A stretch of 64,000 bases of DNA from NCBI RefSeq assembly GCF_001665685.1, contig NZ_LZTB01000035.1, positions 62,001 through 126,000 on the forward strand. Direction: 5' to 3'. The stretch comes from Mycobacterium sp. 852013-50091_SCH5140682 (lineage in GTDB: Bacteria > Actinomycetota > Actinomycetes > Mycobacteriales > Mycobacteriaceae). The translations under genes were made by a program, and so were the position numbers. This document shows, piece after piece, positions 27,551 to 37,031 of this stretch. Every line of letters begins with the position of its first letter. The stretch's first letter is position 1. The notes under the pieces were generated by a model. That model did not search any database and was not told the DNA's origin. It saw only the letters and a list, made by a program, of their open reading frames with translations.

Positions 27551-28286
27551 GTGATTCATCGCCTTTCCACGTATCCATCGATATCGCAGTGATGCTGCGC
27601 TTGCCGGTCGGCGCCCGGCCAGATTGCCCATTCCCCGTTGCCTACATTCAGCACGAGTGGCGGCCGTACTGTGTGCCATAGCTACCTAGTTTGGCCCGTG
27701 GACGCCATTCACAGCCGAGCCAGTTCATTGCGCTGGTCCCCGTTCGGTTCTCAACTCAGCGAATTATCTTGATGCACAGCGTATCTACTCCTCTGAACAC
27801 GGTGGGCGTATTGTTTCCAGAACCTGATCCGATGACTTCGCCCTGATCTGTTTGTGGCGTACCGGCGCCTCTGCCTACCGCGCGCAGAGTCATCCAAGGG
27901 AACAGCACCCCGGAGCCAATCCTGTGCAGTCCTAGCATTCAAGGGCCGGATCGTTGCCCTCGCCCTTCAAGTCCGCACGCGGCGACATACCGTGACAGAC
28001 GCATTGTGGGCGCTGCCTCTGACAGCCCACTCTGTGCGAAATGTGCTGCCGGTCAATTGATCCGGAAGTCAGTATTTGCCCCCGCCGCAGAGCGGTCAAG
28101 TGCATTTCGGCCGTGCAGCCCATCCAGAACTCGGATACTGGCCGAGATCGCTGCCGCCGCGTCGGGCCTATGCTCTCATGGTGAGCGCTTCCAAAATGGA
28201 TACCGCACACTGCTACCGAGGAGCTGAAGATGTTCACCAGGGACCACCGTTGCAATCATCTTGAACGGCGCGACGGGACGGATAAC
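27551..28286 (+). other. Divergent intergenic region
   Basis: About 730 bases between the VOC gene (minus) and the TIM-barrel isomerase (plus). Both promoters must lie here. I see no convincing small gene and no repeat. Confidence 0.4.
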
Positions 28287-29204
28287 ATGAGCGTGCACCC
28301 GCGGCTGTCGCTGAACCAGGTGACCATCAAGCACGCTGACCTGCGTGAGGCGATCAACACCACTGTGGCAGCGGGTATCCCGTCAATCGGACTGTGGCGC
28401 GAACCGGTTGCCGAGGTCGGCTTGTCCACCGCGTGCGACGTGATACGTGACTCCGGATTACGCGTATCGAGTCTGTGCCGCGGCGGATTCTTCACAGCAG
28501 AGGACCCACAGCGCTTTCGCGAATCGATCGAGGAGAACCGTCGCGCAATCGACGAGACCGCCGCACTAGCACGCGCCGGCGCGCCGGGATCGGTCCCGGT
28601 GCTGGTGCTGGTGCCCGGCGGCCTCCCGCCCGGCAGCACCGACATCATCGGCGCGCGCAGCCGCGTGCGCGATGCAATCGGCGAATTGGCCGGGTATGCC
28701 GCCGATGCCGAGGTGGTGCTGGCCATCGAGCCGCTGCACCCGATCTACGCGGCCGACCGCAGCGTGATCTCCACACTGGGTCAGGCCCTCGACATCGCCG
28801 AGGAGCACCCGGCCGCCGCAGTCGGTGTGGCGGTCGACGCATTCCACGTATGGTGGGACCCCGAGGTCCTAGAACAGGTGGCCCGCGCCGGCGCCCAGGG
28901 CCGGATCGCGTCCTATCAGGTCAACGACTGGATCACGCCGTTGCCGCCCGATACCTTGCTGGCCCGCGGGGTGATGGGCGCTGGTCACATCGACCTCGCG
29001 GGGCTCACCGCCGCGGTGGACGATGCGGGATATCGCGGTGACGTCGAGGTGGAGATCTTCAGCAAAGAGCTGTGGGACAAGCCCTTTGCCGACGCCACCG
29101 CGCTGGTCGTGGACAGCTTCTCCACCGTGGCGCTGCCAGCGCACGCCTTGGGTGGCGGTCCCCCACCTGCAGGCAGCCAGTACCGCACTGGTGGCGCCCG
29201 ATAA
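28287..29204 (+). CDS. Sugar phosphate isomerase/epimerase (AP-endonuclease-2 TIM barrel)
   Basis: A 305-residue TIM-barrel protein. The start is SLNQVTIKHADLREAI; AIEPLHPIYA contains the first metal-ligand Glu, VDAFHVWWDP the Asp/His pair and DVEVEIFSKELWD a C-terminal Glu, matching xylose-isomerase-like and hydroxypyruvate-isomerase-like enzymes. The ATG at 28287 begins the recognisable fold. Immediately after, and overlapping its last bases, comes a glycerate kinase remnant, which suggests the pair once handled hydroxypyruvate/tartronate or a similar sugar acid (inference). Confidence 0.87.
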   Translation: MSVHPRLSLNQVTIKHADLREAINTTVAAGIPSIGLWREPVAEVGLSTACDVIRDSGLRVSSLCRGGFFTAEDPQRFRESIEENRRAIDETAALARAGAPGSVPVLVLVPGGLPPGSTDIIGARSRVRDAIGELAGYAADAEVVLAIEPLHPIYAADRSVISTLGQALDIAEEHPAAAVGVAVDAFHVWWDPEVLEQVARAGAQGRIASYQVNDWITPLPPDTLLARGVMGAGHIDLAGLTAAVDDAGYRGDVEVEIFSKELWDKPFADATALVVDSFSTVALPAHALGGGPPPAGSQYRTGGAR

Positions 29205-29575
29205 GTTCAAGACTGTCTGGATGCGCCGCGGTTGCGGCGGCCCTGGTCGCCGGACTCGCCTCGGGGAGCGTACCGGCACGTACTCTGGCGCTGCAGCGCC
29301 GGACACCCCAGATATCCCGTGAGCATCGCGGGTGCAACCGGACTCCCGCGCACGGCCGAGATCGCGCTGTGCGTATCGGGGGCCGGCGTCGAAGTCGCCA
29401 ACAGCTGTGGCTCGTCGACCTTGCGCGAGCGGCGCTTTGATCCGCTGGACTCGTCGAGTCTCGGTTTCAGCCAGTCGATTCGGCACTCGCTCACCCACGA
29501 GCCATCGCAGGTTGTCCTGACCCTCGGCGGCACAACGCGACTCGGCTCCCATACTCGGTCACGCAAGTTGACCCC
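29185..29575 (+). pseudogene. Glycerate kinase remnant
   Basis: LVAPDKFK, the conserved N-terminus of glycerate kinases, is at 29188. After a frameshift AAVAAALVAGLASGSVPART follows, and after a further shift SIAGATGLPRTAEIALCVSG, GVEVANSCGSSTL and EPSQVVLTLGGT appear, ending near 29575. These correspond in order to the first third of glycerate kinase; the rest is absent. The remnant starts inside the end of the isomerase gene, so the two were an overlapping operon before decay. Confidence 0.72.
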
Positions 29576-29826
29576 CTACCGCGACACCCCTGTGGCAGCG
29601 CGGACGTGATTAGACCCGGCGACCACCAAAACGTGGCCCCCGTGGCTGATCGTCGCCCACCACTTCTGCCCGGTCCCTCCAGCCAAGCTGCACGCCTGCC
29701 CAGTCATGTCAACGGCAACTGAATTCTGATCAGTTGTCGGCAAGGTGAGCTCTAGTCAACGTTGCAACAACGACAGACCGCTGGAGGCTAACAGCACCGC
29801 AAGTAGTTCGGCAGGGGACTATCCCC

Positions 29827-31180
29827 TTAACGGTGTTTCCGCGGTGTCCATCAGTAGATTTCGGCTGCCGGGAGTCGGTCACCGAAGGTGATTGCGAACG
29901 CGTTGAGCGGCGGCTTCCACCGCATCATCCATCGTGCCCTGCCGACCCCGGTGGGGTCCAGGGAGCGAGTCACCAAGTACAGGCACTTCAGAGCGGCCTG
30001 CTCGGAGGGAAAGTGGCCATGAGCCTTGATTGCCCGGCGATAGCGGACGTTGAGCGACTCGATGGCGTTCGTCGAACAGATGACGCGGCGAATCTCCACG
30101 TCGTAGTCCAGGAACGCGATGAACTCAGCCCAAGCGTTGTCCCACAAGCGGATCACCGCCGGGTAGCGCTGTCCCCACTTCTCAGCCAACTCATCGAATG
30201 CCGTGCGGGCCGCAGCAGCGTTGACCGCAGTGTAGATCGGTTTGATATCCCCCTGATCTCATCCCAATACTTGCGCGAGGTCAGCCTAAAAGTGTTGCAT
30301 ATCAGGTGAATAATGCAGGTCTGCACGAGCGCCTGCGGCCACACATTGTTGACCACATCGGGTAATGCTCCAAGTCCGTCGCAGACCACGAAGAACGTAT
30401 CTTTGACACCGCGGTTGCGCAGGTCGGTCAGCAAGCTCATCAGAGAACTTCGCGCCCTCGCCGCCGCTGCCGGCCCACAATCCGAGAATGTCGCGTCCCC
30501 GGCCAAACTGACCCCGATCGCGGCGTAGAACGGCCGGTTGGCCACCTGGCCGTCGCGGACCTTCACCACGATCGCGTCGATCGCGACATGACCTCATCCA
30601 GGGCCGCAGCGACCAGTCGTTCCTCTCCTCGATCACTTTGTCGGTGATCGCCGCTGAGCGTCTCCTTGGACACCGAGGCGCCGTAGATCTCGGCGAAACG
30701 TGCCGAAAACTAACCGGCAGTAGGGTCTTTGGCATACAGCGACAGCACGACCTCATCTACGCCTGACAGGCGGTGCTGGCGTTTCTTGACGATTTGCGGT
30801 TCGAACGTCGCCGCCCGGTCGCGGGGCACGTCGAGTTCCACCGCGCCGGTCGTGTCGATCAGCACCGTCTTGGTCCTGGTCCCGTGGCGGATATTTCCTG
30901 TCCCCGCTCCCGCAGGGTCATGTTTCTCATAGCCGAGATGCTCGGTCATCTCCTCCTTCAGCGCGGTCTCGAGCACCGTCTTGCTGAGGTGTTTGAGCAA
31001 CCCATCAGCCCCAGTCAGTGACAGACCCTGCTCCTGAGCCAGCCGCACCAATTCCCCAGCAGTTTGCGCTTCGGCCGACGCATCGGACGGCTTCCTCTTC
31101 GCCACATCATCCAGTGCGTCATCACGGCACTATCCCCTGCGAGCATCGCTCAGCGTGTCCGGGCAGAAACACCGTTTAAA
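29827..31180 (-). mobile_element. Decayed IS256-family insertion sequence
   Basis: The element is about 1.35 kb. One end, at 29829-29842, reads AACGGTGTTTCCGC; the other, at 31163-31176, reads AACGGTGTTTCTGC on the minus strand, 13 of 14 identical. These are the probable terminal inverted repeats and enclose a complete but broken transposase. The outer boundaries and target duplication could not be fixed by eye. Confidence 0.8.
29851..31105 (-). pseudogene. IS256-family (Mutator-type) transposase, inactivated
   Basis: All parts of a DDE transposase of about 415 residues are present on the minus strand. These are ETALKEEMTEHLGYEKHDP and GNIRHGTRTKTVL in the first frame, a TAG stop at 30712-30710, AEIYGASVSKETLS in a second frame, then KVRDGQVANRPFYAAIGVSL, FFVVCDGLGALPDVV with the second catalytic Asp, and finally STNAIESLNVRYRRAIKAHG with the catalytic Glu. 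At least three frameshifts or stops separate these blocks, so it cannot be made as one protein. Confidence 0.9.
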
Positions 31181-31197
31181 TCCACAGTCCCGGTGGG

Positions 31198-31425
31198 TCA
31201 AGTGCACGAGACCTGCAGAGGGTCAAATTTCGGAAACTGTTGACAATTGGTTTCAAGCAATTCGTGTAAAGCGACAGTGCGTGCGATGACGAGCCATTGC
31301 ACGAAGTCGGCCTGGTCGGTGAACCGGCACATGAAGGTCAGCACGGACATCCGAGCTTGCTGGGCCATCTCTGCGACGGCGTTTGGTTGGACCGGAGACG
31401 TGCTTGGTGGGTATGTCGGGCTCAT
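31198..31425 (-). pseudogene. Truncated GlxA/AraC-type regulator fragment
   Basis: The frame contains VAEMAQQARMSVLTFMCRFT and QWLVIARTVALHELLETN, which matches almost word for word the first HTH of the intact regulator at 32375-33337 (VADMAQHARMSVRTFMRRFT). Everything before it and the second HTH are missing. It abuts the IS256-family element, so it is a duplicated or transposon-truncated copy. A few residues (GTTPL of the intact copy) are deleted. Confidence 0.75.
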
Positions 31426-31522
31426 GCGCCCGATGCTCTCCCTTACGGCTCACCGGTGGGAACGTCAACCCAGATGCGAGCCGGTAGGTCACGCGTGCGT
31501 CCGGGCGCAGGAAGCGTGATGG

Positions 31523-31942
31523 TCAGGATCCCTCCGGATATGCTGCGGTAGCGCGAATTTCGACAAGCAGTCCGGGGCTAGCGAGCCCGCTGACCCCGAT
31601 CAGTGACCAAGTCGGGTAAGGAGGCTGGATCAGGCGGGACTTCGCCTTGGTAAAGCCGGACAAGTGCTGGTGGATGTCGACGTGGTAGCTGGTGACATCG
31701 ACGAGCGCAGACAGATCGAGTCCTTCCAGACGGAGAATCTCCTGCAGCTTCCCAATGGCGATCTCGGTCTGTTCCTCAATGCCCTCAGGGATGGTGCTGT
31801 CGGGGCGCCGACCGATAGTGCCGGCAATGAACAGGTGCCCGTGTGAGCGCACTGCTGCGGAATAGCCGAAACTCTCGAAGGCGCTCACGGTCTTGCCGAA
31901 GATCTCAGAGTCTTCGGGGACCTCAACAGTGTGGATGGTCAT
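31523..31942 (-). CDS. RidA/YjgF-family protein
   Basis: A 139-residue RidA-like protein. Blocks are FGYSAAVRSHGHLFIAGTIG, EQTEIAIGKLQEILR, VTSYHVDIHQHLSGF and LLVEIRATAAYPEG, with the conserved Arg that binds the carboxylate in EIRA. Members hydrolyse reactive enamines or imines to ketones plus ammonia, or act as ring-opening deaminases in catabolic clusters. The ATG at 31942 has AAAGGA 8 bases upstream; the longer open frame before it is not supported. The GlxA-type regulator lies upstream on the same strand. Confidence 0.87.
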   Translation of the reverse strand: MTIHTVEVPEDSEIFGKTVSAFESFGYSAAVRSHGHLFIAGTIGRRPDSTIPEGIEEQTEIAIGKLQEILRLEGLDLSALVDVTSYHVDIHQHLSGFTKAKSRLIQPPYPTWSLIGVSGLASPGLLVEIRATAAYPEGS

Positions 31943-32374
31943 TGCGTTTTCCTTTTGTTGTGACTGATGCGGACCGGTTGGTCCAGCGAGACGAACGGCC
32001 GACGTGTTCTGTCGTGGCCTGGCCGAAAGAGTCGCGTTCGCTAGAGAATTCATCGTAGATCGTGGAGCGGCGCGGGTGGTACGGGTTTCGGGGCGCGCGC
32101 GACGCTGCGCAATCTCCAGCGAGGTATACGGAGCAATTGCCTCACAGCCGGTCGACACGGGATACGGAAGGCAGTCTGTAGGTGTCGATACCTGTTCCAA
32201 TACATGCGCCAGCTGCGAAACTCTTTGAACAGCTAACAGAGACACCGCCTTCCGCGCCGGTTTCGAGCGTCGAGGAAGCAGGCAGCGGTGGAATCAACCG
32301 ACAAGACGCCACACGAAAGGTCTGTCGCATGGCGCTCCAATCGGATCAACTTTTGGATCGCTAGGTTCGACCCT
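31943..32374 (-). other. Intergenic region upstream of RidA gene
   Basis: About 430 bases between the RidA-like gene and the regulator on the same strand. Nothing recognisable except the RidA ribosome-binding site. Confidence 0.4.
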
Positions 32375-33337
32375 TCAGACGGCAGTAGCTGTGGCGTAGT
32401 CACACGAGAAAGCTTGACGGTACGCGGTTGGCGTTGTGGCCAGGCTGCGGCGGAAATGGAGGCGCAGATTGGCAGCCGACCCCAAGCCGGATTCCTGAGC
32501 CACCCGGTCGATCGAATAGTCTGTGGTTTCAAGTAGTTCGCGTGCAGCGGTTACGCGTGCGTTGACCAGCCACTGCAACGGAGTCGTTCCTGTCTCGTCG
32601 GTGAAACGACGCATAAAGGTTCGCACCGACATCCTGGCGTGCTGGGCCATGTCTGCAACAGTGATTGTCTCGGCGAGGCGGCCCAATACCCAGGCCCGAG
32701 TGGCAGCCAACGACGTATCCCCGACAATCGCAACCGCAGCGGGAACATACTGCGCCTGCCCCCCATCGCGATGGGGCGGGGCGACCAATGCACGCGCTAC
32801 CCGATTCGCGGCCGCGGCACCAAGATCCCGCATCACCATGTACAAGCACATGTCGATGCCGCAGCACATTCCGGCAGAAGTAAGGACATCACCGTTGTCG
32901 ACATAGAGGACATCCCGGTCGATTTGCACCGATGGAAACAACGCCTCGAATTCCCCAAGATGCTGCCAATGCGTGGTGGCTCGTTTACCGTCGAGGACGC
33001 CAGCTGCGGCCAAAGCAAACGCCCCAGTGCAAATTGACGCCACCCTGGCACCTCGCGCCACACTCGCCGCTAGAGCGTCGAGAACTAAGGCAGGGACGGG
33101 CCGATCCACCGGCTGATACCCCGGGACGATCACGGTATCGGCCTCGCCCACTGCATCAAGTCCGTGGCCGACCGCCAAGACCAGGCCCGATGCAGTACTG
33201 ACGCGATCCGATATCCCGCAGAGTTTCAAGTCATACGGGACATCAGAATCAACTGTGAATACATCGACCGGAATCGCAATGTCCAACGCCGTGACACCGT
33301 CGAGGGCCACAACTGCAATACGGTGCTGTTTCTCCAT
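32375..33337 (-). CDS. GlxA-family AraC-type regulator with DJ-1/PfpI domain
   Basis: About 320 residues. Residues 1-175 form a DJ-1/PfpI-type sensor: RIAVVALDGVTALDIAIPVD, TVIVPGY, and SICTGAFALAAAGVLDGKRA with the usual nucleophile-region Cys, then TSAGMCCGID. Residues 220-310 form the AraC HTH (VADMAQHARMSVRTFMRRFT, then SIDRVAQESGLGSAANLRLH). The ATG at 33337 begins the conserved fold; an in-frame ATG 11 codons earlier is possible. It may control the RidA-like gene downstream. A truncated copy of its HTH is at 31198. Confidence 0.9.
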   Translation of the reverse strand: MEKQHRIAVVALDGVTALDIAIPVDVFTVDSDVPYDLKLCGISDRVSTASGLVLAVGHGLDAVGEADTVIVPGYQPVDRPVPALVLDALAASVARGARVASICTGAFALAAAGVLDGKRATTHWQHLGEFEALFPSVQIDRDVLYVDNGDVLTSAGMCCGIDMCLYMVMRDLGAAAANRVARALVAPPHRDGGQAQYVPAAVAIVGDTSLAATRAWVLGRLAETITVADMAQHARMSVRTFMRRFTDETGTTPLQWLVNARVTAARELLETTDYSIDRVAQESGLGSAANLRLHFRRSLATTPTAYRQAFSCDYATATAV

Positions 33338-34268
33338 CACTGACTGACACTGGCCTACTAGCTCTCGCATGAACAGTGGCCATTCTGCCTAATATCGCAA
33401 GGATCCGGCCATTCTGGTGGCGGACGGCTCCAGCCACCCCCGCTTCCCACGTCCCGGCCACCCGCAACGTCGGACCAGCTAATCAGGCGCCCGCCATCGA
33501 TTCGATTCGGGCGCCAGCCGACTTACGCCGATTCCCACAGGCAATCGCCGATCGAGTTCTTGAAACACACACCAAGAAGATGCAGCAAGAACGTCGCAAG
33601 ACAGTCCCCTCGGACACCTCGAGCAAGCGAGCCACGAGAAGGCATCGGCAAGCTCAGAACCATCTTCCTCGCTCACCCATCCGCGACCTACATGCGGACG
33701 CACGGCAATGGCACCAACCAGGCAGTTTCGCGGACCGCAGTTCCAGTTGGTCCCGTCACTTGCCAATCTTTGTCAGTATTCGAATGGGATTGTGGTTGGT
33801 GGTGGTACACAAGCGTTTTCCGGTGTAGGTTCTCAAAGTCCGTGGCGGACGGCGGTCCATCTACCTGCTAGCATGCTATTTTCTCATCGAGATGGCAGAC
33901 AAATTTATCTCGTTTCGGTGGCGGATCCTAGAACGAGACGGTTGTCTCATTAACTGGGTCTGAGACTGCACTCGCGCACTCGAATCGGAACAATATAGAT
34001 AGCGAGTGGCTGTCCGCCGATGAACTTAGCCGCTCGCGGGCCGGGAGCTGACCGTGCAGCCGTCGGTTTAGATACGAGTAATTATGCCTTCAACTCCCGG
34101 CGGCTGGTTCGGTGGACGACACTCGACTACGCGTCCGACCGCAGCTTGATTTCTATCAAGAGCGGACCGCGTACCTGCCGCCCGAAGCGAGCTCGACGGA
34201 AACAGTCTCACCGGGACATTCGTTGCACGATGGGGACACAATGCCGCAGTCGCAGTACCGGAGGATTC
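33338..34268 (+). other. Long region without recognisable genes
   Basis: About 930 bases. Open frames on both strands lack ribosome-binding sites and domains; the long plus-strand frame from 34020 is the shadow of the MceG gene. A short dyad GAGAC-GGTT-GTCTC lies at 33935-33948. The sequence 33850-34000 is visibly AT-richer than the surroundings, as in a promoter or transferred segment. Confidence 0.45.
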
Positions 34269-34652
34269 CTAGGACTGCACGGCCTGCAGCTCTCTTCCAG
34301 CCGCCCTCGCGCTGCGTCGGGGAACGAGTCGCACGGCCTTCAACCGCACCGGACCAGGGTCCGCGAGATGACTCGGCGGCGGCGACATATTGATCCCGCA
34401 CATGAGTTCGCGAAGGTCCGCCTCGCCCTCACTCCCCGCGAATCCGCTTATCCACGCCGCCAGCGACTCCATGAGATTGGCCGGCAATGCAGTTTCGCTC
34501 GCTACGAACCCTCGGAGAAGCTGCTTGATGGCGCTTTCCAATTCTCCCGCGCCGATTCGCACGCAGAGCCATGTACGTGCAGTCTTGCTGAGGAACGGAT
34601 TTGCCGAATCCATGAGCGCCCACACGAACGCCGACTCTTCAGCTCGATTCAT
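34269..34652 (-). CDS. Conserved-looking hypothetical protein downstream of MceG
   Basis: A 127-residue protein beginning MNRAEESAFVWALMDSANPF, with GAGELESAIKQLLRGFVASE and LMESLAAWISGFAGSEGEAD. Helical composition and the absence of low-complexity sequence suggest a real protein for the first 90 residues; the Arg/Ala-rich tail is weaker. GAGG lies 6 bases before the ATG. The MceG gene ends 42 bases upstream on the same strand, so co-transcription is likely. I recognise no domain. Confidence 0.6.
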   Translation of the reverse strand: MNRAEESAFVWALMDSANPFLSKTARTWLCVRIGAGELESAIKQLLRGFVASETALPANLMESLAAWISGFAGSEGEADLRELMCGINMSPPPSHLADPGPVRLKAVRLVPRRSARAAGRELQAVQS

Positions 34653-34694
34653 CACTCACCTCAAAGGTCTTGGCATCGGTCATGGTCGGCGTCG

Positions 34695-35765
34695 TCAGGC
34701 AATGGCTCCGGTTGGGGCGTCGTCCTCGACCGGGCGGTGGTGGCGCGCGGTGGGCTCGTCGCCGAACTCGTGCACCGGCAGTTTGTGCGTGCCCTCAAGG
34801 TCATCGAGGATCGCGGCCTGTGCAGCCGGCGGCAGGGTGTGCAGGATCTCGCGCACCCGAGCCTGGCGGCGGGCCACACCCTTACGCTCGGGCATACCGG
34901 GAGTGGCCGACAGCTGCGGCGGCACACCCTCGATCTCCTCGACACCACCGTCATGCTGACCGGCATCGAGCATGGCCTGCTCGGCGGCCGCGGTCGCCTC
35001 GTCCTTCTCCTCCGACATACCGATCGGGCCGATACGGCGACCGTTGAGGAACTGCTTGACGACGGGCTCCTCGCTGGTCAACAGCACCTCGCGGGGGCCG
35101 AACATGACCAGCTGCTTACGGAACAGCATGCCGATGTTGTCGGGCACGGTACGGGCGATGTTGATGTTGTGCGTCACGATCAGCACCGTCGCGTCGATCT
35201 GCGCATTGATGTCGATCAGCAGCTGGGACAGATACGCGGTACGCACCGGGTCCAGACCGGAGTCCGGCTCGTCGCACAGGATGATCTGCGGGTCGAGCAC
35301 CAGAGCGCGGGCCAGGCCGGCACGCTTGCGCATACCGCCGGAAATCTCACCGGGGAACTTGTGGCCGTCGTTCGGCATACCGACGAGCTCGAGCTTCTCC
35401 ATCACGATGTTGCGGATTTCGCTCTCGCTCTTCTTCGTGTGCTCGCGCAACGGGAAGGCGGTGTTGTCATAGATGTTCATCGAGCCGAACAGCGCGCCGT
35501 CCTGGAACAGCACACCGAACAGGGTGCGGATCTCGTAGAGCTCCTTGGCCGAGCACTCCAGGATGTTGGTGCCGTCGATGACGATCGAGCCGCGCTCGGG
35601 GCGCAGCAGGCCGATCAGAGACTTCAGGAACACTGACTTGCCGGTACCCGACGGGCCCAGCAACACGCTGACCTCGCCAGCGGTAATCGACATCGTGACG
35701 TCTTCCCAAATCTTCGAAGACCCAAAAGATTTGCTCAGCCCCGTCACATCGATTTGCACGCCCAT
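34695..35765 (-). CDS. mceG: Mce transporter ATPase MceG (Mkl)
   Basis: A 356-residue ABC ATPase matching mycobacterial Mkl/MceG closely: GPSGTGKSVFLKSLIGLLRP (Walker A), FGVLFQDGALFGSMN (Q-loop), ISGGMRKRAGLARALVLDP (signature) and IILCDEPDSGLDPVRT (Walker B). The C-terminal extension (GRRIGPIGMSEEKDEAT, then EEIEGVPPQLSATPGMPERK) is specific to this mycobacterial protein. MceG powers Mce lipid importers, including the cholesterol importer Mce4. No mce permease or MCE-domain genes are in the window, so it is encoded apart from its partners. AGAGAGG precedes the ATG. Confidence 0.96.
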   Translation of the reverse strand: MGVQIDVTGLSKSFGSSKIWEDVTMSITAGEVSVLLGPSGTGKSVFLKSLIGLLRPERGSIVIDGTNILECSAKELYEIRTLFGVLFQDGALFGSMNIYDNTAFPLREHTKKSESEIRNIVMEKLELVGMPNDGHKFPGEISGGMRKRAGLARALVLDPQIILCDEPDSGLDPVRTAYLSQLLIDINAQIDATVLIVTHNINIARTVPDNIGMLFRKQLVMFGPREVLLTSEEPVVKQFLNGRRIGPIGMSEEKDEATAAAEQAMLDAGQHDGGVEEIEGVPPQLSATPGMPERKGVARRQARVREILHTLPPAAQAAILDDLEGTHKLPVHEFGDEPTARHHRPVEDDAPTGAIA

Positions 35766-35806
35766 ACGAAATCCTCTCTGGTCCTTACGTATTCGAGGTG
35801 CACGCC

Positions 35807-36061
35807 TTAGATGCAGCCGCTCGCACAGGGATCGACAGGCAGTGCACCCATCGGCCCCGACATCGGAGGGGATCCTGCCAGCTGATCAGAGGTGAGATCG
35901 ACGTCGCCGTCGAGATCGGGCGCCATTGGGATGAAATGACAAATCAACGAGACCGCAGCAGCGCACGGCGAATCCCCAGGTTGGGCGTCGGCAGGAGCCG
36001 CAAACGCCAGGGCGATCAGGCACGCTGACGCAGCTAAAGACAGAGCTAGAACGCGGGCCAT
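35807..36061 (-). CDS. Small exported protein, unknown function
   Basis: An 84-residue protein with a Sec signal (MARVLALSLAASACLIALAF, cleavage probably after ADA). The mature part has PCAAAVSLICHFIPMAPDLD, GDVDLTSDQL and a terminal PCASGCI; the four cysteines could form two disulfides. GGAGGAG lies 5 bases before the ATG at 36061, which settles the start. The MPT51-like gene lies 21 bases upstream on the same strand, so they are probably one transcript. I recall similar small exported proteins in mycobacteria but know no function. Confidence 0.8.
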   Translation of the reverse strand: MARVLALSLAASACLIALAFAAPADAQPGDSPCAAAVSLICHFIPMAPDLDGDVDLTSDQLAGSPPMSGPMGALPVDPCASGCI

Positions 36062-36082
36062 GGTTACTCCTCCAGTCGACAA

Positions 36083-36952
36083 CTATCTGATGGCGGCCGC
36101 GAGGTCACCTGACATCGCGCCTAATTGCGGACCCCAGCTGTTCCAGTCGTGCTGGCCGCCGGTCGGGAAGTCGAAGTGCCCGTTGCGCCCACCGACTGCG
36201 CGATAGTGGGTATAGAAGCTCCGGTTGCTGCCCTGCGCCTGATCGCAGTAACCGATCATCGCAGGCGGGTCACTGCAGGTCAGGGTCTGTGGGCTGAACA
36301 CCCACAGCCGGGTGTTGTTGTCCACCAACAGCTGCACGTGGGCGTCCGGATCGTGCCACTTCCACCGACCGAACTGCGCAGGACCCCACATGCCCTGGGT
36401 GTCGACCCCGCCGAATTGCGCCATACCTGCGGTAATCGCGCCATTGAGGAAGGTGTTGCCGACAGTCAAGAAACCCGACATAGACCCGGCATACCGGAAC
36501 CGGTCAGGGTGAAATTCCGCCAGCGTCAGCGCCGCAGTGCCACCCTGTGCCGCGCCGACGACGCCATGACCGGTCGGAGCCAGGCCCTTGTTGGACGCCA
36601 GCCAGTCCGGCAACTCCTGGGACAAGAAGGTCTCCCACTGCTTGCTGCCGTCCTGCTCCCAGTTGGTGTACATGCTGAACGCGCCGCCGGCCGGGGCAGC
36701 CACCGCGAGGCCTTTACCCGCCAGCGTGCTGAATGCACCCGCACCCACCCAGTTGCTTACATCCGGACCCGCGTTGAACGCATCCAGCAGGTACACCGCA
36801 TGCGGACCGCCAGCCTGGAATGCCACCGGGATGTCCCGGCCCATCGCCGCAGACGGCACCGTCAGCATCTCGACGGTGTCGGCTTTCGCCTGAGCGGCCG
36901 ACCACATGCAGAGACTCAACGCGGTTACGAAGAACGCACGCAGCAATCGCAC
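36083..36952 (-). CDS. MPT51/FbpD-like antigen 85 paralogue, non-catalytic
   Basis: A 289-residue exported protein. The signal peptide is MRLLRAFFVTALSLCMWSAA with cleavage near AKA-DT. The mature part closely follows MPT51: PSAAMGRDIPVAFQAGGPHA, LLDAFNAGPDVSNWV, APAGGAFSMYTNWEQDGSKQ, GRWKWHDPDAHVQLL and GGRNGHFDFP. The nucleophile elbow reads GAAQGG, lacking the catalytic Ser of the antigen 85 mycolyltransferases, as in MPT51. A role in matrix or carbohydrate binding at the cell envelope is more likely than acyl transfer. The start is GTG. Confidence 0.92.
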   Translation of the reverse strand: MRLLRAFFVTALSLCMWSAAQAKADTVEMLTVPSAAMGRDIPVAFQAGGPHAVYLLDAFNAGPDVSNWVGAGAFSTLAGKGLAVAAPAGGAFSMYTNWEQDGSKQWETFLSQELPDWLASNKGLAPTGHGVVGAAQGGTAALTLAEFHPDRFRYAGSMSGFLTVGNTFLNGAITAGMAQFGGVDTQGMWGPAQFGRWKWHDPDAHVQLLVDNNTRLWVFSPQTLTCSDPPAMIGYCDQAQGSNRSFYTHYRAVGGRNGHFDFPTGGQHDWNSWGPQLGAMSGDLAAAIR

Positions 36953-37031
36953 GGCAACACTAATTGGTCAATCTCCTTCTAGAACAGCACACCTGACGCT
37001 CGTCGGGCACCTGCAATGACTCCGATGTCAA

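Noticed and set aside
33935..33948. GAGAC-GGTT-GTCTC dyad as an operator
   Set aside because: Arms are only 5 bases and no regulated gene starts nearby; chance is likely.
34020..35636. Long plus-strand open frame of 538 codons
   Set aside because: It lies antisense to MceG and the region after it; the product is Arg/His-rich and domainless, while the minus strand encodes a clear ABC ATPase.
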